Of a DNA stretch of 64,000 nt, positions 1 through 7,741 are shown piece after piece (positions within the stretch are counted from its first letter, which is position 1; the number at the start of each line of letters is the position of its first letter). The stretch comes from Streptococcus infantarius subsp. infantarius ATCC BAA-102 (GTDB lineage: Bacteria > Bacillota > Bacilli > Lactobacillales > Streptococcaceae), in contig NZ_DS572694.1 of the NCBI RefSeq assembly GCF_000154985.1, positions 186,001 to 250,000 of the forward strand. The letters are read 5' to 3'. The notes under the pieces were generated by a model. The model made no database searches. It was not told where the DNA came from and saw only the letters and a list, made by a program, of their open reading frames with translations. The position numbers and the translations under genes were made by a program.

Positions 1-2585
1 CATTGTGTCACACTCAAGTGTGAAACGTGGAATAATTGGTTAAATCCAGGTACTACAATAGTTACCATCAATAGTAGGAAGGCTACTGGAATTGCCCTGT
101 TAAAGGTTCTATTTCTGAAAGCTCCAACTGTAAAGATTGATTGGTAAACAGACTTAACGTTAAAGGCATGGAGCAATTGAATCAAACCAAGAGTTGCAAA
201 CGCCATTGTCAAAGCATCTTCGTGCATCATGCGGTTTGAAGCATGTTCTGGGAACATCAATGCCCATCCGTAAACACCTAAAACAAGTAAAGTTTGGAAA
301 ATACCTTGATAGATAATTGCGCCCATAACCCCACCATCAAAGAAGTTTGATTTACGTCCACGAGGTTTGTGAGTCATCACATCTGGTTCAGCTGGTTCAA
401 CACCAAGCGCAATCGCTGGTAGCGTATCTGTTACCAAGTTAATCCAAAGAAGGTGTACAGGTTGAAGAACATCCCAACCAAATAGTGTGGCAAAGAAGAT
501 TGTGAGGACTTCTGCCATATTAGCTGAAAGAAGGTATTGAATTGATTTTTGGATATTAGAGAAGACCTTACGTCCTTCTTCAACAGCGACGATAATCGTT
601 GCAAAGTTATCATCAGCAAGGACCATGTCAGAAGCCCCTTTAGAAACTTCTGTACCAGTAATCCCCATGCCGATACCGATATCAGCTGTCTTAAGTGATG
701 GTGCATCATTAACACCGTCACCAGTCATGGCAACAACTTTACCTTCATTTTGCCAAGCTTTAACGATACGGACTTTGTGTTCAGGAGACACACGTGCATA
801 AACTGAATATTGTTTGAAAACTTTTTGGAATTCTTCATCTGACAATTCATTAAGTTCAGCACCTGTGAAGACGTGGTCTTGACCGTCATCTTCAATGATA
901 CCAAGACGTTTAGCAATAGCTTCTGCTGTATCTTGGTGGTCACCAGTAATCATAATTGGACGAATACCAGCTTCCTTAGCAACAGCAACAGCTTTCGCTG
1001 CTTCTGGACGTTCTGGGTCAATCATTCCGACAAGACCTGAGAAAATCAAATCAGACTCAACAATTTCTGATTCAAGCGTTGGCACTTCAGAAACATATTT
1101 ATAAGCCATCATCAAAACACGAAGAGCTTGTTTTGCAAGGTCTTTATTGACTTGCAAAATAGCTTGCTTCTCATCAGCTGTAATATCACGAACTTGACCA
1201 TTTTCTTCGATACGAGTCACACGTTTAAGCAATTGATCTGGTGCACCTTTAACAGCAACAAGGTACTTACCATCAGCTTCTTTGTGAATCGTTGACATTA
1301 ATTTACGTTCAGAATCGAATGGTAATTCTGCCACACGTGGTTCTTTTTTAAGAACTTCACGAATGTCAAAACTATGGTCAAGACCAAATTGAACAAGTGC
1401 TGTTTCAGTTGGGTCTCCGATTAATTTACCATTTGGATCAATTTTTGTATCATTGGCAAAGTTCATGATACGAAGTGTGTTGTTATCAGCTGAAATTTCG
1501 CTAGTAGCATTTTGCAATTGACCATTTGTGTACACTTTTTCAACTGTCATTTGGTTCATTGTCAATGTCCCTGTTTTATCTGAGGCAATGATTTCTGTAG
1601 AACCAAGTGTTTCAACAGCTGGCAATTTACGAACGATAGCATTACGTTTGGCCAAGGTTGTTGTCCCCATTGACAAAACGATTGTTACAATGGCTGGCAA
1701 ACCTTCTGGAATAGCAGCAACAGCAAGTGCAACGGCAACCATTAATCCGTTAAGCGGAGCTTCACCACGAACAAAGACACCGATAAGGAAAGTAACAGCA
1801 GCAATCCCTACAATCAAGTAAGTCAATACTTTAGACAATTGGTTAAGGCTTTGTTTAAGTGGTGTGTCTGTTTCATCTGCATTTGCAAGCATATCAGCAA
1901 TTTTACCAACTTCGGTAAACATACCAGTGTTAACAACCACACCAACACCACGTCCGTAGGTAACATTTGAGTTTTGGTAAGCCATATTCACACGGTCACC
2001 GATACCTGCATCAGCTGGAACATCAACAGACAAATCTTTCTCAACTGGAACAGATTCACCGGTCAAAGCTGCTTCTTCAATTTTCAATGATGCAGCTTCT
2101 AAAAGACGCATATCTGCTGGAACAACATCCCCTGCTTCAAGCATGACAATATCACCAGGCACTAATTCGCGTGAGTCAATTTCCACCACATGGCCATCAC
2201 GACGAACACGCGCAATCTGACTAGACATGTCTTTTAGTGCTTCAATCGCTGCTTCTGCTTGACCTTCTTGGTAAACACCAAAGGCTGCGTTCAAGATGAC
2301 AACAGCAAGAATGATTAAAGCATCTGTCAATCCGTGCATTCCTTCTGTAATAACAGAAAGAGCCGCAGCGACCAACAAAATGATAATCATCAAATCTTTG
2401 AACTGATCGATGAATTTCGCAAACAAACCACGTTTTTCACCTTCATCAAGTTCATTGTGACCAAATTCGTCCAAGCGTTTTTGAGCTTCGTCTGTAGACA
2501 AACCATCACGTGATGACTTCAGAGTTTCCAATGTTTCATCTTTGCTCTGTGTATAAAACAGAGCTTTACTTTGTTCTTTAGACAA
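1..2585 (-). CDS. P-type Ca2+/Mn2+-exporting ATPase (MgtA/CaxP-like), C-terminus cut by window edge
   Basis: Membrane pump of the P-type ATPase family, probably exporting Ca2+ and Mn2+. Translation from a TTG at 2585 gives an N-terminal cation-ATPase domain, a first membrane pair, and the phosphorylation motif DKTGTLT encoded near 1570-1590. About 861 codons are present with no stop, so only a short C-terminal piece lies outside. The TTG start is chosen because TAGGAGG lies 8 nt upstream and no better start exists. The long leader holds a manganese riboswitch, the arrangement known for the pneumococcal Mn/Ca exporter; this favours Mn2+/Ca2+ export over Mg2+ uptake despite the frequent MgtA name. 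Substrate is inferred from family and riboswitch. Confidence 0.9.
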   Translation of the reverse strand, partial: MSKEQSKALFYTQSKDETLETLKSSRDGLSTDEAQKRLDEFGHNELDEGEKRGLFAKFIDQFKDLMIIILLVAAALSVITEGMHGLTDALIILAVVILNAAFGVYQEGQAEAAIEALKDMSSQIARVRRDGHVVEIDSRELVPGDIVMLEAGDVVPADMRLLEAASLKIEEAALTGESVPVEKDLSVDVPADAGIGDRVNMAYQNSNVTYGRGVGVVVNTGMFTEVGKIADMLANADETDTPLKQSLNQLSKVLTYLIVGIAAVTFLIGVFVRGEAPLNGLMVAVALAVAAIPEGLPAIVTIVLSMGTTTLAKRNAIVRKLPAVETLGSTEIIASDKTGTLTMNQMTVEKVYTNGQLQNATSEISADNNTLRIMNFANDTKIDPNGKLIGDPTETALVQFGLDHSFDIREVLKKEPRVAELPFDSERKLMSTIHKEADGKYLVAVKGAPDQLLKRVTRIEENGQVRDITADEKQAILQVNKDLAKQALRVLMMAYKYVSEVPTLESEIVESDLIFSGLVGMIDPERPEAAKAVAVAKEAGIRPIMITGDHQDTAEAIAKRLGIIEDDGQDHVFTGAELNELSDEEFQKVFKQYSVYARVSPEHKVRIVKAWQNEGKVVAMTGDGVNDAPSLKTADIGIGMGITGTEVSKGASDMVLADDNFATIIVAVEEGRKVFSNIQKSIQYLLSANMAEVLTIFFATLFGWDVLQPVHLLWINLVTDTLPAIALGVEPAEPDVMTHKPRGRKSNFFDGGVMGAIIYQGIFQTLLVLGVYGWALMFPEHASNRMMHEDALTMAFATLGLIQLLHAFNVKSVYQSIFTVGAFRNRTFNRAIPVAFLLLMVTIVVPGFNQLFHVSHLSVTQ

Positions 2586-2615
2586 AATAACTTCCTCCTA
2601 TGGTCTCCTCTATAG

Positions 2616-2731
2616 AAAAAGAGACCTGTTTTTTTAAAACAAGTCTCGCTGTTTAAGACAGGGCCGGAAATTTCTTTCGTAATGACGACCATGTCACGGG
2701 CTTTACCCGTCTGCTACTCCCTTGAATACAA
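2616..2731 (-). promoter_or_regulatory. Manganese riboswitch (yybP-ykoY class) with transcription terminator
   Basis: On the minus strand the leader carries the hallmark blocks of the yybP-ykoY Mn2+ riboswitch: AAGGGGAGTAGC-like 5' segment (here CAAGGGAGTAGC), a GTCGTCA block, a GGCCCTG block and CAGCGAGAC. The P1 strand CAAG can pair with CTTG just after GCGAGA. The same CTTG belongs to a terminator hairpin GAGACTTGTTT/AAACAGGTCTC followed by five T (2616-2647). Aptamer and terminator are therefore mutually exclusive, the logic of an ON switch: Mn2+ folds the aptamer, frees the terminator strand and allows expression of the ATPase. Confidence 0.9.
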
Positions 2732-2735
2732 AGTA

Positions 2736-2764
2736 ATCATATCAATTTTAAAACCATTTGTCAA
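2736..2764 (-). promoter_or_regulatory. Promoter of riboswitch-ATPase transcript
   Basis: Consensus sigma-A promoter read on the minus strand: TTGACA (2759-2764), 17-nt spacer, TATGAT (2736-2741). Predicted start near 2729, just before the riboswitch aptamer. Confidence 0.85.
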
Positions 2765-2778
2765 CTAAACACATGAGT

Positions 2779-2801
2779 CTCAAGGCTTGATACATCAAGC
2801 T
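2779..2801 (-). other. Palindromic hairpin after DUF1934 gene
   Basis: GCTTGA/TCAAGC stem with a 4-nt loop lies just past the DUF1934 stop codon. There is no clear T-tract, so it is at best a weak terminator or a 3'-end stabiliser. Confidence 0.35.
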
Positions 2802-2811
2802 TTGGTTAAGC

Positions 2812-3198
2812 TTACAACCACTTAATTTCTAGCTGATAGTTCGCAAAAACATTATCTCCTTCAATTTGTTTTAGTTGATAGTGGATTTTAAGATTTTGCT
2901 CTTTGGTATCCAACTCATAAACACTGGTTTGTGTTTGTAAATGTTGCATACCAACTGGAGTTGGAATAGCAACTAAAGCTGGCAGTTCGCGATGAAATCG
3001 CATGATTGATTTTGGCATTGAAAAACGTGTCATAATCAACTCTTGGTCATTACACTTAAGCATAACCGTTTCTTTTTCTTCATTGGTGTAGGTAAGGTAG
3101 ATATGACCATTTTTTTCGGTTAATTTGACTGGGTATGATTGCTCAACTAACTCAACTTGTCCATCTAAATCAATTTTATTCTTAATATGAAGTTTCAT
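2812..3198 (-). CDS. DUF1934 domain-containing protein
   Basis: Small soluble protein of 128 residues matching the DUF1934 (YwiB-like) family, predicted to form a calycin-like beta-barrel; its biochemical role is unknown. No signal peptide, membrane segment or catalytic motif is visible. Alternating short hydrophobic strands run through the whole length, consistent with an all-beta fold. It lies 70 bp downstream of the TauE/SafE permease on the same strand and may be co-transcribed with it. GAAAGGAAG about 12 nt upstream of the ATG is a distant Shine-Dalgarno sequence. Confidence 0.8.
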   Translation of the reverse strand: MKLHIKNKIDLDGQVELVEQSYPVKLTEKNGHIYLTYTNEEKETVMLKCNDQELIMTRFSMPKSIMRFHRELPALVAIPTPVGMQHLQTQTSVYELDTKEQNLKIHYQLKQIEGDNVFANYQLEIKWL

Positions 3199-3268
3199 CT
3201 AAGTAAGCTTCTTCCTTTCTCTAAAATTATACCAATTCTTTCTTCGGAAAGCTAATAATAACGCTGGT

Positions 3269-4147
3269 TTAACGCTTAATCGCTGATGAACGAAACAAAC
3301 TTGTTCCAGTAAAAATAGCGATGAAAACAATCAGTATTTTAAACTTATTGATATCCAGCTGACTGAGGAAAAATGCTGCTGTCAAAACACCAAAAGAACC
3401 ACCAATAATGATACCTAGAACCCCCGGCCAATTCACACGACCAGATTTAATAAATTCTGTCGTACTTGCTGACATGATAACTGCTGCGTCAAGCATCATC
3501 ACTGGAAGTGCAATCGACGGATTAATCCCAAGCATTGAAAAGAAAATCAATTCTGGAGCATAGTTTCCTAATCCCATGGTCATCAAAATACCAATCGTAA
3601 AATTAAACACTATACCAACCAAAAGCCAAATGCCGTGAAGACCGTGAACACCGTCACCCATTCCTGCACTAGGATTTGCAATCATGCGATAAACCATGAT
3701 AAGCGCAGCAATAATCAACAGCGTTCCTAAAGCTCTTTGAACATGACGTGTGTCCCAGTTTTTCGTAAGACGTGTACCGACAAGAGCTCCCACAAAAGAA
3801 GCCGTTGCCATCGCTAACAAGGTTGGCAATTCCACTTTCACAATCGTGATAAAGCAAAGTGCCTCAATCAAGACTGGAATGACGTGAGCAGTTGATAAGG
3901 TTGCAGGAATCTGTTTATCATCCTTGACTAATTTTGTTGCCTTAAAAAGCGCCGTACTAGTCGCAAACGTTCCAATTCCTAAAGTATCTAGTAAATCTGT
4001 CAGATAGCCTATCCATAGACCTGTCCAGAATCTTTCCTTTAAATTAATTTTATTTTTCTTGGCATGCAAGATGATATTTCCAAAAATCCAAATAATTAAG
4101 AAAACCAAAAAAATCTGGATTAAACGTAAGATAAATTCATTTGTCAT
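3269..4147 (-). CDS. TauE/SafE family sulfite/anion exporter-like permease
   Basis: Polytopic membrane protein of the TauE/SafE (DUF81) family, which moves sulfite, sulfonates or related organic anions. The ~292-residue sequence has about eight hydrophobic segments in two related halves, with family-like glycine-rich stretches such as ASFVGALVGTRL and IIIGGSFGVL. An upstream ATG at 4186 keeps the frame open, but the promoter -10 (4155-4160) lies downstream of it, so the ATG at 4147 (MTNEF) or 4156 (MESM) must be used. With 4147 the mRNA would be almost leaderless. Substrate unknown. Divergent from the HD-domain gene. Confidence 0.8.
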   Translation of the reverse strand: MTNEFILRLIQIFLVFLIIWIFGNIILHAKKNKINLKERFWTGLWIGYLTDLLDTLGIGTFATSTALFKATKLVKDDKQIPATLSTAHVIPVLIEALCFITIVKVELPTLLAMATASFVGALVGTRLTKNWDTRHVQRALGTLLIIAALIMVYRMIANPSAGMGDGVHGLHGIWLLVGIVFNFTIGILMTMGLGNYAPELIFFSMLGINPSIALPVMMLDAAVIMSASTTEFIKSGRVNWPGVLGIIIGGSFGVLTAAFFLSQLDINKFKILIVFIAIFTGTSLFRSSAIKR

Positions 4148-4154
4148 AGACTCC

Positions 4155-4183
4155 ATTATAAGCAATTTTTTAAATTTCGTAAA
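4155..4183 (-). promoter_or_regulatory. Promoter of TauE/SafE gene
   Basis: Minus-strand TTTACG (4178-4183), 17-nt spacer and perfect TATAAT (4155-4160). Only 7 nt (GGAGTCT) separate the -10 from the ATG at 4147, so transcription should begin at or next to the start codon. Confidence 0.6.
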
Positions 4184-4228
4184 CAAGATTATTTCAAGAG
4201 TTAAACCCTTAGCTTTTTTAGCTTTTTT

Positions 4229-4236
4229 GTTATAAT
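4229..4236 (+). promoter_or_regulatory. Extended -10 promoter of HD-domain gene
   Basis: TGTTATAAT (extended -10, TATAAT at 4231-4236) lies 6 nt before the ATG at 4243. The -35 is poor. No Shine-Dalgarno can fit, so a leaderless mRNA is predicted. Confidence 0.6.
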
Positions 4237-4242
4237 GAAACT

Positions 4243-5544
4243 ATGAATGAAAAAGTATTTCGTGACCCTGTTCACAATTATATAACCGTCAATCATCCGG
4301 TCATTTATGACCTTATCAATAGTAAAGAATTTCAGCGTCTACGTCGTGTCAAACAAGTCTCGACAACTGTTTTCACCTTTCATGGCGCTGAGCACAGTCG
4401 CTTTTCACACTGCTTAGGCGTTTATGAAATTGCTAGACGAGTAACTGAGATTTTTGATGCCAAATTTCCAGAGATTTGGGATTCTAATGAAAATCTTTTA
4501 ACCATGGTAGCAGCCCTCTTACACGATGTGGGGCATGGTGCTTATTCACACACTTTTGAAAAGCTTTTCGATACTGACCACGAAGCTATTACTCAAGAAA
4601 TTATCACTAGTCCTGACACGGAAGTTAATGCGATTTTACGCGGAGTATCCCCAGATTTTCCTGAAAATGTGGCAAGTGTCATCAACCACACTTACCACAA
4701 CAAGCAAGTGGTGCAACTCATCTCTAGCCAGATTGACTGCGACCGAATGGATTACCTTTTGCGCGACTCCTACTACAGTGGAGCAAGATATGGTCAATTT
4801 GATTTGACACGCATCTTGCGTGTTATTCGTCCAACAGCTGACGGCATTGTCTTTGAATATAACGGCATGCACGCTGTCGAAGACTACATTGTGAGTCGAT
4901 TTCAAATGTACATGCAAGTCTATTTCCACCCCGCTAGCCGAGCTATGGAAGTCTTGCTGCAAAATCTCTTAAAACGTGCTAAATACCTTTATCACATTGA
5001 TAGCCACTTCTTTAAAAAAACGTCACCAAATCTCATTCCATTTTTAACTAATCAAGCTAGTCTAGCCGATTATTTATCGCTGGATGATGGTGTGATGAAC
5101 ACTTATTTTCAAGCTTGGATGGCTGCTGAAGATGACATTCTAGCAGATTTAGCCAGCCGTTTTGTTAACCGTAAGGTTTTCAAATCCGTAACTTTCGAAG
5201 AAGAATCTCGTAAGGACCTCAGTCATTTAGTTGAATTGGTAAAATCTGTTGGTTTTGACCCAGACTATTACACTGGTATTCATGTTAATTTTGATCTTCC
5301 TTACGATATTTATCGCCCAGAAAAGAAAGAACCTCGCACTGAGATTAACATGATTCAAAAAGATGGTTCAGTTGTTGAATTATCAACTATCTCACCAATT
5401 GTCAAAACTTTGACAGGTACCATTTATGGCGATAGACGTTTTTACTTTCCAAAAGAAATGCTCAGTGATGATGACTTATTTGCACACACCAAAAAGGAAT
5501 TTATGAGCTATATCTCAAATGATCATTTTGTCTCACCCAATTAA
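4243..5544 (+). CDS. HD-domain phosphohydrolase (YwfO/dNTPase-like)
   Basis: Cytosolic metal-dependent phosphohydrolase of the HD superfamily, related to YwfO and dGTP triphosphohydrolases. The metal ligands are visible: His51 in GAEHSRFSH, and His94-Asp95 plus His98 in LLHDVGHGAYSH; a later Asp lies in SSQIDCDRMDYLLRDS. The length of 433 residues is normal for YwfO. The N-terminus MNEKVFRDPVHNYI is the usual one for the family, so the ATG at 4243 is convincing although no Shine-Dalgarno precedes it and the -10 box is only 6 nt away. dNTP hydrolysis is inferred from the family. Confidence 0.85.
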   Translation: MNEKVFRDPVHNYITVNHPVIYDLINSKEFQRLRRVKQVSTTVFTFHGAEHSRFSHCLGVYEIARRVTEIFDAKFPEIWDSNENLLTMVAALLHDVGHGAYSHTFEKLFDTDHEAITQEIITSPDTEVNAILRGVSPDFPENVASVINHTYHNKQVVQLISSQIDCDRMDYLLRDSYYSGARYGQFDLTRILRVIRPTADGIVFEYNGMHAVEDYIVSRFQMYMQVYFHPASRAMEVLLQNLLKRAKYLYHIDSHFFKKTSPNLIPFLTNQASLADYLSLDDGVMNTYFQAWMAAEDDILADLASRFVNRKVFKSVTFEEESRKDLSHLVELVKSVGFDPDYYTGIHVNFDLPYDIYRPEKKEPRTEINMIQKDGSVVELSTISPIVKTLTGTIYGDRRFYFPKEMLSDDDLFAHTKKEFMSYISNDHFVSPN

Positions 5545-5605
5545 GAAGTTAGAAATGAAACTAATGACAAATTGTCTAGGTTTCACCTAGCTTCTTTTCT
5601 TTGTT
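5545..5605 (+). terminator. Possible terminator after HD-domain gene
   Basis: Two alternative stems are possible: GAAGTTAG with CTAGCTTC (long loop), or CTAGGT/ACCTAG with a 3-nt loop, followed by a pyrimidine-rich CTTCTTTTCTTTG tract. Weak. Confidence 0.35.
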
Positions 5606-5609
5606 TAAA

Positions 5610-5624
5610 ATGAAAACGGTACCT
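5610..5624 (+). promoter_or_regulatory. Candidate CcpA cre site
   Basis: ATGAAAACGGTACCT matches every defined position of the cre consensus WTGNAANCGNWNNCW. It lies about 23 bp upstream of the -35 of the Cof-FemAB-FemAB operon, a position compatible with activation or modulation by CcpA. Confidence 0.45.
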
Positions 5625-5646
5625 CTTAGAATTCCTTGTGTTCCCC

Positions 5647-5675
5647 ATGACAAATAAGCCACTTTTTAGTAAGAT
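5647..5675 (+). promoter_or_regulatory. Promoter of Cof phosphatase/FemAB operon
   Basis: ATGACA (5647-5652), 17-nt spacer, TAAGAT (5670-5675). Each hexamer departs from consensus at one or two positions. Confidence 0.5.
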
Positions 5676-5714
5676 ATATAGGTAGAGATTCTTTAGGAGG
5701 GGTAAACTAACCTT

Positions 5715-6524
5715 ATGTCTATTAAATTAGTCGCTGTCGACATCGACGGCACACTTTTAACCAACGACCGTAAAGTAACGCCTGAGGTTTTTGAAGCTGT
5801 TCAAGAAGCTAAAAAACAAGGTGTTAAGGTCATTATCGCAACTGGGCGCCCAATTCCCGGTGTTCAGCCACTTCTTAACGAATTAAATCTAAGAGAAGAA
5901 GGCGATTATGTTATTACCTTCAATGGTGGACTAGTCCAAGATACGTCAACCGGTGAAAACATCATCACGGAAACCATGACTTACGAAGACTATCTTGATA
6001 TTGAGTTCCTTAGCCGTAAATTAGATGTTCACATGCATGCCATCACGAAAAAAGGAATTTATACCGCTAACCGCAACATTGGAAAATACACGGTTCATGA
6101 ATCAAGTTTGGTTAACATGCCAATTTTTTACCGCACTCCAGAAGAAATGGGCGATAAAGAAATTATTAAAATGATGTTCATCGATGAACCTGAAATCCTC
6201 GATGCAGCCATAAAAAAAATTCCACAAGAGTTCTTCGATAAATACACTATCGTTAAATCAACACCATTTTATCTAGAATTCATGAACAAAAAAGCCAGCA
6301 AAGGAAATGCCATCAAACACCTTGCTGAAAAAATGGGGCTTACTCCTGACCAGACTATGGCAATCGGCGATGCTGAAAACGACCGTACCATGCTTGAAGC
6401 TGTTGGTAACCCTGTCGTTATGGAAAATGGTACACCTGAGCTTAAAGAAATTGCTAAATATATTACAAAATCAAACGAAGAAAGTGGCGTTGCACACGCC
6501 CTTAGAGAGTGGGTCTTAAAATAA
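5715..6524 (+). CDS. Cof-type HAD-IIB phosphatase
   Basis: Cytosolic sugar-phosphate or nucleotide phosphatase of HAD subfamily IIB. Motif I is VDIDGTLL (residues 8-15), motif II IATGRP (~42-47), Lys of motif III in ASKGNAIKHL (~195-205), motif IV MAIGDAENDRTML (~216-228). The alpha/beta cap lies between motifs II and III. Length 269 is typical. The best Shine-Dalgarno (AGGAGG, 5695-5700) is 14 nt from the ATG, unusually far, but a stop just upstream rules out an earlier start. It is the first gene of an operon with two FemAB genes: its TAA overlaps the next ATG. Substrate unknown. Confidence 0.88.
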   Translation: MSIKLVAVDIDGTLLTNDRKVTPEVFEAVQEAKKQGVKVIIATGRPIPGVQPLLNELNLREEGDYVITFNGGLVQDTSTGENIITETMTYEDYLDIEFLSRKLDVHMHAITKKGIYTANRNIGKYTVHESSLVNMPIFYRTPEEMGDKEIIKMMFIDEPEILDAAIKKIPQEFFDKYTIVKSTPFYLEFMNKKASKGNAIKHLAEKMGLTPDQTMAIGDAENDRTMLEAVGNPVVMENGTPELKEIAKYITKSNEESGVAHALREWVLK

Positions 6525-7741
6525 TGTATAGCTATAAAATCGGTATCTCAGCTGAAGAACACGATAATTTTGCAAAAGCAAGTAACCAAACTAACCTTTT
6601 ACAATCTTCAAATTGGGCAAAAATCAAGGATAACTGGGACAATGAACGTATTGGTTTCTACAAAGACGACCAATTAGTCGCTTCCGCTTCTGTCCTTATC
6701 AAAGCTTTGCCACTTGGCTTTACTATGCTTTACATTCCACGTGGACCAATCATGGACTACAGCGATAAAGAACTCGTTGCTTTCGTGATTAGCTCACTTA
6801 AAAAATATGGTAAAACAAAACATGCTCTATTCATCAAGATGGATCCAGCATTGTTATTAAAACAATACAAAATCGGTGAAGAAGTTGATGAAAACAAAGA
6901 TACACTTCTTGCAATCGACAACTTGAAAGCAGCTGGTTGCGAATGGACTGGACGCACAACAACAATTGCTGAAAGCATCCAACCTCGTTTCCAAGCCAAT
7001 GTCTACACACAAGAAGACATGACAACAACTTTCCCTAAACACACAAAACGTTTGATGAAAGACGCCGTTCACCGTGGTGTTATCACTACGCGTGGTACAA
7101 TCGATGACGTCAAAGCTTTTGCTGATGTCGTTGCCCTTACAGAAAACCGCAAAGGTGTTGCTCTTCGTAACGAAGATTACTTCCGTAAAATGATGGAAAT
7201 TTATGGTGATGATGCTTACCTACACTTGGCAAAAGTTAACTTACCAAAGCGTTTGGCTGAATACAAAGAACAATTGGCTAAAATCGAGAAAGACTTGTCT
7301 GAAACAGCTGAACACCAAAAGAAACGTTTGACAAAACTCACTCAACAAAAAAATTCTGTTACTAAATACATTAAAGAATTTGAAGAATTCGTTGAAAAAT
7401 ACCCAGATGAACTTATCATCGCTGGAATTCTGTCAGTATCATTTGGTAACGTTATGGAGATGCTTTACGCTGGTATGAACGACGAGTTCAAAAAATTCTA
7501 CCCTCAATACTCACTTTATCCAAAAGTATTCGAAGACGCATATGCTGACGGAATCATTTGGGCAAACATGGGTGGTGTTGAAGGAACGCTTGATGATGGT
7601 TTGACAAAATTTAAATCAAACTTCAATCCAACAATTGAAGAATTCATTGGAGAATTTAACATTCCAGTAAATGGTTTGCTTTACAAACTTTCAAACTTGG
7701 CTTACAATATTCGCAAACAAAGGAGAAATAACCATCAATGA
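6524..7741 (+). CDS. murM: FemAB-family peptidoglycan bridge aminoacyltransferase (MurM-like)
   Basis: Transfers an amino acid from aminoacyl-tRNA onto the lysine side chain of lipid-linked muropeptide, starting the peptidoglycan cross-bridge; acts at the inner face of the membrane. The ~405-residue protein has the two GNAT-like halves of FemABX and a charged coiled-coil arm (about residues 240-290, KIEKDLSE...KKRLTKL). The N-terminus MYSYKIGISAEEH resembles MurM. A GTG at 6509 is in frame, but the ATG at 6524 overlaps the previous stop (TAATG) and fits homologues. It ends in an ATGA overlap with the second FemAB gene. Which amino acid is added cannot be told from sequence. Confidence 0.85.
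   Translation: MYSYKIGISAEEHDNFAKASNQTNLLQSSNWAKIKDNWDNERIGFYKDDQLVASASVLIKALPLGFTMLYIPRGPIMDYSDKELVAFVISSLKKYGKTKHALFIKMDPALLLKQYKIGEEVDENKDTLLAIDNLKAAGCEWTGRTTTIAESIQPRFQANVYTQEDMTTTFPKHTKRLMKDAVHRGVITTRGTIDDVKAFADVVALTENRKGVALRNEDYFRKMMEIYGDDAYLHLAKVNLPKRLAEYKEQLAKIEKDLSETAEHQKKRLTKLTQQKNSVTKYIKEFEEFVEKYPDELIIAGILSVSFGNVMEMLYAGMNDEFKKFYPQYSLYPKVFEDAYADGIIWANMGGVEGTLDDGLTKFKSNFNPTIEEFIGEFNIPVNGLLYKLSNLAYNIRKQRRNNHQ

Noticed and set aside
6509-6523. GTG start for the MurM-like gene
   Set aside because: The ATG at 6524 couples to the preceding stop codon and gives the normal family N-terminus.
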